A stretch of DNA of 64,000 nucleotides from Fibrobacter sp. (GTDB taxonomy: Bacteria; Fibrobacterota; Fibrobacteria; Fibrobacterales; Fibrobacteraceae), in the NCBI GenBank assembly GCA_024398965.1, contig JAKSIF010000004.1, positions 1 through 64,000 of the forward strand, read 5' to 3'. A program made the position numbers and the translations under genes. The first letter of the stretch is position 1. Each line of letters begins with the position of its first letter. Below the pieces are notes generated by a model that worked only from the letters and a program-made list of their open reading frames with translations, searched no databases and was not told the origin of the DNA. Of this stretch, positions 24,375 to 30,575 are shown piece by piece.

Positions 24375-26303
24375 TTACTTTGCAATGCGGAAGGTCTGCA
24401 TCTGCTTGGTTGTCTTGTTACGTACGTAGTAGACACCCTTAGCAAACTGGACATCGCTTGCCTTGATAAATCCGATAGCCTGGTCTGCACTATAGGCGCG
24501 GATGCGGCCCATGAAAATACCCTGCATATCGAAGATATCGTAAGCCTGGAGAACATCCATGTTCATGTGGATATTCTGACCGATGACAGAAGGAGTTTCT
24601 TCACCGCCAGTTACACTGGAGCTAGATTCATCCTTTTCGCCAGAAGCGCTGGAGCTCGGATCTTCCTTGACAGAGGAGGAGCTGGATTCCGGTTCTTCCT
24701 TAACGATGGGTTCCGGATCCTTTTCGCCCTTGGCAACAAAGGTCATGTAGTCGATATCGAACCAGGCACCAGTAACGGTGAGGCGGAGAACATGCTTGCC
24801 CTGGGTGAGGTTCACATCGAAGTCAACCTTGTTGTAATCGTCGTAGTTTTCTTCGCCAGCAGCGGCGGCAGGGACGGAAATCACTTCGGAAATGTTCTTG
24901 CCGTCCATGGAAAGCTGGAAGCTGGAAGTAGAACCTGCGGCAGCAACAGCCGCATAGACAGTGTAGGTACCAGTTTCCTTGACATTCACGGTGTATTCGT
25001 ACCAGTTGCCTTCGTTGTTGTAACCGACGATATTACCAGTAGCCTTCTTATAGATGCTGACAGAAGTGCCCTTACGATAGTCGGAATCGCCCTTGTTGGA
25101 GCTTTCTGCAGTGCTGTAGGAATCGTTGCCAGAACCGATGCCAGGAACATCAAAGTCTTCTGCTTCAACCTTACCCGGGATTGCGATTGCAGAGCCCTTG
25201 AACGGAGTCTGCGGTTCCGGATCAGCAACAATGCCTGTGGCGAGACCGGTGGTGTTCACACCCTTGTTGCTCTTCAGATAGTTTCTCATCCAGGTCATCG
25301 CCTTACGATCCTGACCGTTCTTGATCAAGCCGGAGCAACCGCTAGCCTGGCCGTTACAGTCGAGCCAAGTACGGCCATAGATATAACCCCAAATGGTGAT
25401 ACCGGCAACGTTCGGGTCTTCCATCCAGTACGCAAACTGTTCCTTATAGCACTGTTCCTGAATGTTATCATCAGTGGACGGAACGTCGTATTCAGAGATC
25501 ACAACCGGGAAGTTGTTGGTCTTGCTATGGATCTTTTCCATAGTGGACTTGAAGGTGTTGTAGTTAAGGCAGTTGCCACCGCCGCCGGTGCCATTGTAAC
25601 CACCACCAGTGCTCATCAAGTCGTGAGCCTGAAGGCCGTATGCGTCAACCGGTGCGCCATTCTTACGGATGGTGTTAATCAGGTCGATACCCTGGTCCAC
25701 GTTCCACTGGATGGTGTTATAGTCGTTATAGATAAGGATTGCCTTGGGCCAACGTTCACGAGCCATCTTGAAAGCGGTGGTAAGGAAGGCGTAATCGCCA
25801 TTGTTGTCACCGCCGAGAGCCGGAATAATCTTGGTCTTGGTATAGTTGGAATGATACTGACCGTTGCCAGTACGAATAGCTTCGTTGGCCACGTCGATCA
25901 TTTCCAGATCGGGATAATGAGCCTTAACAGCGTCGAACCATGCGGTAATAGCCTTCTTGGTATCATCGACGCTCAGGCTTTCTAGCCAGCTAGGATACTG
26001 GGAACCCCAGAGGAGAGCGTGGAACTTGAAATGGCCACCGTTATTCTTTGCCCAATTGTAGGCGGCATCGCAGCCAGCCCAGTTGTAGCGGCCGCGGGTA
26101 CCTTCGATGGAGCCCCACTTACAGCCGTTTTCGGCAGTGGCCTGGTTCCACAACTTGGTAAATTCGTCGTTAGGACCGGGAGCGGTGTTAGACTGGGTAA
26201 TGTTACCCACAAACTTAGAAGCACCATCAGCCAGACCGGGGCCGGCATGAGATACTGTTGCAGCTGCCAGACCGGCAAGTGCGAGAGAAACGAGTTTATT
26301 CAT
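24375..26303 (-). CDS. GH10 xylanase with CBM6, Ser-rich linker and tail (GH10 gene 2)
   Basis: A secreted xylanase of about 642 residues from ATG 26303, where the signal peptide begins (MNKLVSLALAGLAAATVSHA). The 39 codons upstream in frame cross the promoter and are rejected. Acid/base E141 lies in MIDVANEAIR and nucleophile E271 in VVISEYDVPS. The catalytic domain differs clearly from GH10 genes 1 and 3, with a glycine-rich insertion near 233-243 and several cysteines that may form disulfides. CBM6 (about 373-525) shares 245 consecutive identical base pairs with gene 1. A serine-rich linker (ESSSSSVKEDPSSSASGE) leads to the tail (AYDIFDMQGIFMGRIRAYS...GVYYVRN...FRIAK). Xylan degradation is well supported; the preferred substrate is not known. 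Confidence 0.94.
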   Translation of the reverse strand: MNKLVSLALAGLAAATVSHAGPGLADGASKFVGNITQSNTAPGPNDEFTKLWNQATAENGCKWGSIEGTRGRYNWAGCDAAYNWAKNNGGHFKFHALLWGSQYPSWLESLSVDDTKKAITAWFDAVKAHYPDLEMIDVANEAIRTGNGQYHSNYTKTKIIPALGGDNNGDYAFLTTAFKMARERWPKAILIYNDYNTIQWNVDQGIDLINTIRKNGAPVDAYGLQAHDLMSTGGGYNGTGGGGNCLNYNTFKSTMEKIHSKTNNFPVVISEYDVPSTDDNIQEQCYKEQFAYWMEDPNVAGITIWGYIYGRTWLDCNGQASGCSGLIKNGQDRKAMTWMRNYLKSNKGVNTTGLATGIVADPEPQTPFKGSAIAIPGKVEAEDFDVPGIGSGNDSYSTAESSNKGDSDYRKGTSVSIYKKATGNIVGYNNEGNWYEYTVNVKETGTYTVYAAVAAAGSTSSFQLSMDGKNISEVISVPAAAAGEENYDDYNKVDFDVNLTQGKHVLRLTVTGAWFDIDYMTFVAKGEKDPEPIVKEEPESSSSSVKEDPSSSASGEKDESSSSVTGGEETPSVIGQNIHMNMDVLQAYDIFDMQGIFMGRIRAYSADQAIGFIKASDVQFAKGVYYVRNKTTKQMQTFRIAK

Positions 26304-26347
26304 AATCCACATCCTTTTTCTTTGAATGGTTTCCCATATCACCGTCA

Positions 26348-26414
26348 CATAAATTATTTCGTGCAAGCTGGAATATTTCACCCCCAAATAGACTTTCCAT
26401 GGACATTTTATCCA
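26348..26414 (-). promoter_or_regulatory. Island promoter of GH10 gene 2: palindrome plus -10
   Basis: Palindrome 26400-26414 (TGGATAAAATGTCCA, identical to that of GH10 gene 1) and -10-like TAATTTATG at 26348-26356; spacing 55 bp. Confidence 0.85.
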
Positions 26415-26419
26415 TAACA

Positions 26420-26446
26420 AAAAATCCCCCAGATAGCCTGGGGGAC
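26420..26446 (-). terminator. Terminator of GH10 gene 3
   Basis: The minus strand has CCCCCAG-GCTAT-CTGGGGG followed by six T. The palindrome of the next gene's promoter starts only six bases further on. Confidence 0.85.
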
Positions 26447-26500
26447 TTCCTAATCCACAAAAAACGGCGTTTTTTAGCGAATTTCGACAAATTTTGCTAT

Positions 26501-28369
26501 TTACCTAGCAATTTTAACAGTTTGGACTTCACTTGAATAACGGTTCTTGACAATGTAGACACCCTTGTTCTTGAGGTAGTCGCTATTCTTCACCAAGGAA
26601 ACGGCGGCATTCATACCATAGGCGCTAAGACGACCCATATGCGCACCATTCATGTCGAATACGTCGTAATCGGAAAGGACCTTAGCACCCATGTGCAGAT
26701 TCTGACCAATAGCAAAGCACTCATCATCCGTTTTGCAATCCACTTCCGGCAGAGGTTCTGTATCCGGAGCATTTTCTCCAGCCACGAAGTTGATGTAGTC
26801 GATATCCATCCAGTCACCGGTAACGGTAAAGCGGAGAATATGTTCGCCTGCAGTCAGGTTCACATTAGCGGAGACCTTGTTGTAGTCGTCATAGTTTTCT
26901 TCGCCAGCGGCAGCCTTGGGAACAGAAATCTCCTCGGTAATGTCCTTGTCATCCATAGACAGCTTGAAACCGGAAGTGCTGTTGGCGGAAGCCACGGCGG
27001 CATACATGGTGTATGTTCCAGTTTCCTTGACATTCACGGTGTATTCCAGCCATTCACCTGTCTGGTTATAACCAACGACAATGCGATTGCCGGACTTTTT
27101 ATAAAGATCTACACCTGTACCCTTACGATAATCGGAATCACCATGATTTTCGGTATCCATATCGTAATAGGAATCGTTACCCCTACCCTTACCCGGAACA
27201 TCGAAGTCTTCCATCTCGATCTTTCCCGGAATGGAAAGGGCCTTCCCCTTGAACGGAGTCTGGGGTTCCGGTTCTACAGGAATTGCCGTGTCGTTCTGGC
27301 CCTTATCAAGGTTATTTGCAAAGTATTCTTCCAGCCACTTCATGGCAGCGCGCTTGGTGCCATTGCTTTCCATGATGCCGGTATTGGCAGCCCAGGTTGC
27401 GCCATTGATGTAACCCCAAATGGTGATGCCACCAATCCAGGGAGTTTCCCACATGAAGGGAATCTGGTTGGCATAGTCATTCTTCTGCTTCTGGTCATCG
27501 GCTTCACCGATATCGTATTCGGAAACCAGCAGAGGAATGCCAACGGCATCGTGGATCTTGGTCATCTTGGATTCAAAATCGGCCTTGCTCATACCCTTAC
27601 AGTCATGGGACTGCTGACCATAGAAGTCAATGGGAGCACCATTCTTGAGCAGAGTCTGGACCATTTCGATACCTTCGTTCATCTGCCAGGAAAGGGTGTT
27701 GTAGTCGTTATAGATGAGCTTTGCTTCCGGCCAACGTTCGCGGGCCATTTCGAAAGCCTTCTTCACGAAGTTGTACTGATGCTTGCCGTTAATCACATCG
27801 TCGCCACCGAGGGCCTGCACAATGTAGGTACCGCCGCATTCCGGGTCGTCGGTACTGATGCCTTCGGCACCTGCAGCGGGCTTGCTATAACCGGAATGGT
27901 AGTTGTCGCCAGCCCAGATTGCTTCGTTCACCACGTCGATGTATTCAAGGTCGGGGAACTTGGCAGCCACAGCATCGAACCACTCGGTAATGTACTGAAG
28001 GGTCTTTTCCTTGGTAATGCCAGGATTCTTCTTGGTGCAAAGGAAGTTGGGTTTCTGGGAACCCCAAATCAAGGCATGGAACTTGAAGGTGCGTTCACCC
28101 GGCTTTTCCTTGGCCCACTTGTAACCGTTTTCGCAGCTATCGAAGCCGTTAAAATTGAAAACGCTCTTTCCGTTGGCGTCAACAGAATGGATAGAGCCCC
28201 ACTTACAGCCGTTTTCGTTGGTAATCTGGTTCCAGTAAGTTCCCATATCAGAACGGATCTGGCTATTGGTAGTAATGTTACCCAAAAACTTAGCGCCACC
28301 ATCAGCAAGGGCTGCATGGGACATCGATGCGGCAGCAAGGCCTGCAAGAAGCGATACAAACTTTTTCAT
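26501..28369 (-). CDS. GH10 xylanase with CBM6 and tail (GH10 gene 3)
   Basis: A secreted xylanase of about 622 residues from ATG 28369. The signal peptide is about 1-19. Acid/base E149 lies in YIDVVNEAIW and nucleophile E284 in LLVSEYDIGE. The GH10 domain is almost residue-for-residue that of gene 1, differing mainly in surface positions and a shorter GDNYHSG loop. The CBM6, however, is of the other local variant (MEDFDVPGKGRGNDSYYDMDTENHG) and the tail reads DVFDMNGAHMGRLSAYGM...KGVYIVKN...VKIAR. The gene is at the left end of a divergent pair with the plus-strand CE1 esterase. Confidence 0.94.
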   Translation of the reverse strand: MKKFVSLLAGLAAASMSHAALADGGAKFLGNITTNSQIRSDMGTYWNQITNENGCKWGSIHSVDANGKSVFNFNGFDSCENGYKWAKEKPGERTFKFHALIWGSQKPNFLCTKKNPGITKEKTLQYITEWFDAVAAKFPDLEYIDVVNEAIWAGDNYHSGYSKPAAGAEGISTDDPECGGTYIVQALGGDDVINGKHQYNFVKKAFEMARERWPEAKLIYNDYNTLSWQMNEGIEMVQTLLKNGAPIDFYGQQSHDCKGMSKADFESKMTKIHDAVGIPLLVSEYDIGEADDQKQKNDYANQIPFMWETPWIGGITIWGYINGATWAANTGIMESNGTKRAAMKWLEEYFANNLDKGQNDTAIPVEPEPQTPFKGKALSIPGKIEMEDFDVPGKGRGNDSYYDMDTENHGDSDYRKGTGVDLYKKSGNRIVVGYNQTGEWLEYTVNVKETGTYTMYAAVASANSTSGFKLSMDDKDITEEISVPKAAAGEENYDDYNKVSANVNLTAGEHILRFTVTGDWMDIDYINFVAGENAPDTEPLPEVDCKTDDECFAIGQNLHMGAKVLSDYDVFDMNGAHMGRLSAYGMNAAVSLVKNSDYLKNKGVYIVKNRYSSEVQTVKIAR

Positions 28370-28634
28370 GATTACATCCTTTTTGTAGTAAAACACCATT
28401 TACAATCATGAAAACTACCCGCATTTAGCCCAAATGTATCTCACTAGATCAAAAATCCATTGTATAGTTTGACAACACTCACTTTTCGCATTTAGAAATA
28501 AAATTCTTACACACTTTTAAGACAAAAATTGAAATTTTAGTTTACATTCGGCTATTTTCGCAAAATCTAATGCTATTTTCTTACACGAGTGTATAAAACG
28601 GGATGTTTTGGGTTGGTAAAAAAGGAGACTAACA
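28370..28634. other. Divergent control region between GH10 gene 3 and CE1 gene
   Basis: 265 bp of AT-rich sequence without a gene. It holds the weak palindrome-type promoter of GH10 gene 3 (28409-28475). On the plus side it has two TTACAC words (about 28507 and 28581), the second within the dyad TACAC-GA-GTGTA at 28582-28593. AAAGGAG stands before the CE1 ATG. Confidence 0.5.
28409..28475 (-). promoter_or_regulatory. Island promoter of GH10 gene 3: degenerate palindrome plus -10
   Basis: Gene-sense TTGTCAAACTATACA at 28461-28475 keeps the outer TTG and CA but has a weak right arm. The -10-like TAGTTTTCA at 28409-28417 is exactly 55 bp away. The spacing, more than the sequence, supports it. 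Confidence 0.55.
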
Positions 28635-30143
28635 ATGAATTTTACCCGTTTTTTTGGCGTGGCAAGTGGGATTGCCATGTGTTGTTCTGGCCTTGCTTTT
28701 GGCTGGAGTATCAGCGGACATGTTGTGAATGAAATCGGTCAGGCCATTCCTGGCGTTTCCATCAACTCGTTCAATTACGCAGGCATCAGTGGCGAATCTG
28801 ACACAGACGGCGCATTCAGCCTAAGCAATGACGCAGACGCCCTCTTCGGAACAGCCGTACAACGCAAGATTTCTGTACAAAGGCACGGCAACCTGTTGAG
28901 CATTGCCGGCAACCGGGGCACCATGAAGGTATCGCTGATGGACGCACTGGGCAAGGAGGCCTTCCAGCAGGAATTCAACCAGCAGAACGTCCAGATTGAC
29001 ATGAGCAAGTTCGGCCAGCAGAAGGTCATGATCCTGCGAATTTCCAATCAGAGTTCCAGCGAGAATTTCATCCTGACCCAGAAAGGCGCCGTCAAGAACG
29101 TCTTGAAGAAAGAAGGAGAACAGCCCGCCGTTCTGATGTTCTCCAAGACCGGCTTCCAAAACAGCACCTACACCATGGCTCAGGATGTAGAAACGAACGT
29201 GACCATCACCCTAAAAACGGCAGAAGTCACACCAGGCGATCCGACCGAAAAATCCTCCAGTTCCGTTTTCAATCCCTGGGAACCCCAGCAGAGTTCTTCT
29301 AGCTCTGAAACTCCTGTCGTAAGCAGTTCCAGCAAGATAGAGGAAGTAATAAGCTGCGCCGGCAAGACCTATGCAGCAGGCGATCACAGGATGACCGTAA
29401 ATGTAAACGGCAAGAACCGCACCTACATTATGCACGTGCCCAGCAGCTACAAGGGCGACAAGGCGGTTCCCCTCGTTGTAGATTATCACCCCATCGGAGG
29501 TTCCGGCGAAGGACAGCTTAACGGAACAACATACAAGAGCCTGACCGACCAGGAAGGCGTCATTTCCCTGTATCCCGACGGAACCAGCGGCAAGTCTCCA
29601 ATGGGCGCAGGCTGGAATGTGGGCCCTTGCTGCTCCTACGATGATGACCTGGAATTCTCCAGAGCAATGATCAACATGGTGGAAGAAAAAGTCTGCATCG
29701 ACACCAAGCGCGTCTACGCCACCGGATTCTCCATGGGTGGCGGCATGAGCAATCACGTTGCCTGCTTCATGTCCGACATTTACGCCGCCGTGGCACCTGC
29801 CGGCATGGACCTGAACACCACCAACAGCGCCACCTGCAATCCCGAACGCCCCATATCCATCATCATGTTCCGCGGCACAAACGACTTCGTCTGCAAATAC
29901 CAGGGCGGCGATAGCGGTTTCAACGACGGCTTGAATTTCCTGGGCGCCGAAAAGAACTTCAAGTTCTGGGCAGACAAGAACGGATGTACCGGCTCCCCCA
30001 CCACCAACTCCAACGGCTGCCAGGAATACTCCAGCTGCAAAGATGGCACCAAGGTGGTTCTCTGCACCAAGCAGGGAGGCGGTCATGAACAGGGCGACGG
30101 CAAGGTCGGCTGGCCTTTCCTGAAGCAGTTCACCATGCCGTAA
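28635..30143 (+). CDS. CE1-type esterase with N-terminal tail-like domain
   Basis: A secreted 502-residue protein and the only plus-strand gene of the island. The signal peptide is about 1-23. A carboxypeptidase-regulatory-like strand set (ISGHVVNEIGQAIPGVSI...DTDGAFSL) follows, then a segment at about 80-150 (VSLMDALGKEAFQQEF...KVMILRIS) that resembles the C-terminal sorting tails of the other enzymes but sits inside the protein. A Ser-rich linker (205-235) leads to the alpha/beta-hydrolase. Catalytic residues are S366 (ATGFSMGGG), D417 (FRGTNDFVCKY) and H484 (GGGHEQGDG). This matches feruloyl/acetylxylan esterases and PHB-depolymerase-like CE1 enzymes. Several cysteines suggest disulfides. 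It has no CBM6 and no island-type promoter, so its control may differ. Exact substrate unknown. Confidence 0.85.
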   Translation: MNFTRFFGVASGIAMCCSGLAFGWSISGHVVNEIGQAIPGVSINSFNYAGISGESDTDGAFSLSNDADALFGTAVQRKISVQRHGNLLSIAGNRGTMKVSLMDALGKEAFQQEFNQQNVQIDMSKFGQQKVMILRISNQSSSENFILTQKGAVKNVLKKEGEQPAVLMFSKTGFQNSTYTMAQDVETNVTITLKTAEVTPGDPTEKSSSSVFNPWEPQQSSSSSETPVVSSSSKIEEVISCAGKTYAAGDHRMTVNVNGKNRTYIMHVPSSYKGDKAVPLVVDYHPIGGSGEGQLNGTTYKSLTDQEGVISLYPDGTSGKSPMGAGWNVGPCCSYDDDLEFSRAMINMVEEKVCIDTKRVYATGFSMGGGMSNHVACFMSDIYAAVAPAGMDLNTTNSATCNPERPISIIMFRGTNDFVCKYQGGDSGFNDGLNFLGAEKNFKFWADKNGCTGSPTTNSNGCQEYSSCKDGTKVVLCTKQGGGHEQGDGKVGWPFLKQFTMP

Positions 30144-30162
30144 GAATTATCGTTCTCTCCTA

Positions 30163-30199
30163 ACAAAAAAGGGTCTCCGCCAAAAGCGGGGACTCTTTT
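30163..30199 (+). terminator. Terminator of the plus-strand CE1 gene
   Basis: AGGGTCTCCGC and GCGGGGACTCT pair around CAAAA and end in TTTTG, about 20 bp after the stop codon. Confidence 0.82.
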
Positions 30200-30229
30200 G
30201 CTTAACACTAAGGTTCACCAGCGACAAAA

Positions 30230-30326
30230 CACCGTGATTACCCCGGCAGCAATTCGCCATGGCTATCAGCGACTGCAATTCGCCATGGTTACCCCCAGCA
30301 GCAATTCGCCATGGTTACCCCCGACA
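30230..30326. repeat. Tandem 26-bp repeat around GCAATTCGCCATGG
   Basis: GCAATTCGCCATGG occurs at 30249-30262, 30275-30288 and 30301-30314, exactly 26 bp apart, joined by GTTACCCCC-like words. A fourth partial copy precedes. CCATGG gives each copy a central dyad. Confidence 0.85.
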
Positions 30327-30565
30327 CTAGTACCAATCGCTCTCTTTTTTCAATTTGATACTAGCTTTTAGCACCCATTTTATCTTGGCACTAGTACGAA
30401 CCGCTGTTTTTTTCAAATTCGTACTAGTTTTTAAGGAAAAGTCGTCCAATTACAGTCAAAATCATAGTATGAACTCGACATTACATGCATTTTAGTACTA
30501 GTCGTCCCTCTACAATACAACAAACGCTAGTACTAATATCCTCCTTTCTGAGGTTTAGTACTAAC
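30327..30565. repeat. Family of CTAGTAC dyads and two paired hairpin units
   Basis: About seven copies of CTAGTAC / GTACTAG-type words (near 30327, 30358, 30391, 30421, 30492, 30527 and 30554). Two units are clearly related: 30327-30369 and 30391-30432 each read CTAGTAC(C/G)AA-x-CGCT, a T-rich loop with TTTTTTCAA, then (G/A)TACTAG(T/C)TTTT. Each can form a hairpin with T tail on the plus strand. No gene is present in 30144-30575. Confidence 0.75.
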
Positions 30566-30575
30566 GTCCGACAGA

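Noticed and set aside
30249-30314. CRISPR-like array
   Set aside because: Three 14-bp cores at 26-bp period with nearly identical 12-bp gaps form a tandem repeat, not repeats with unique spacers, and no cas genes are near.
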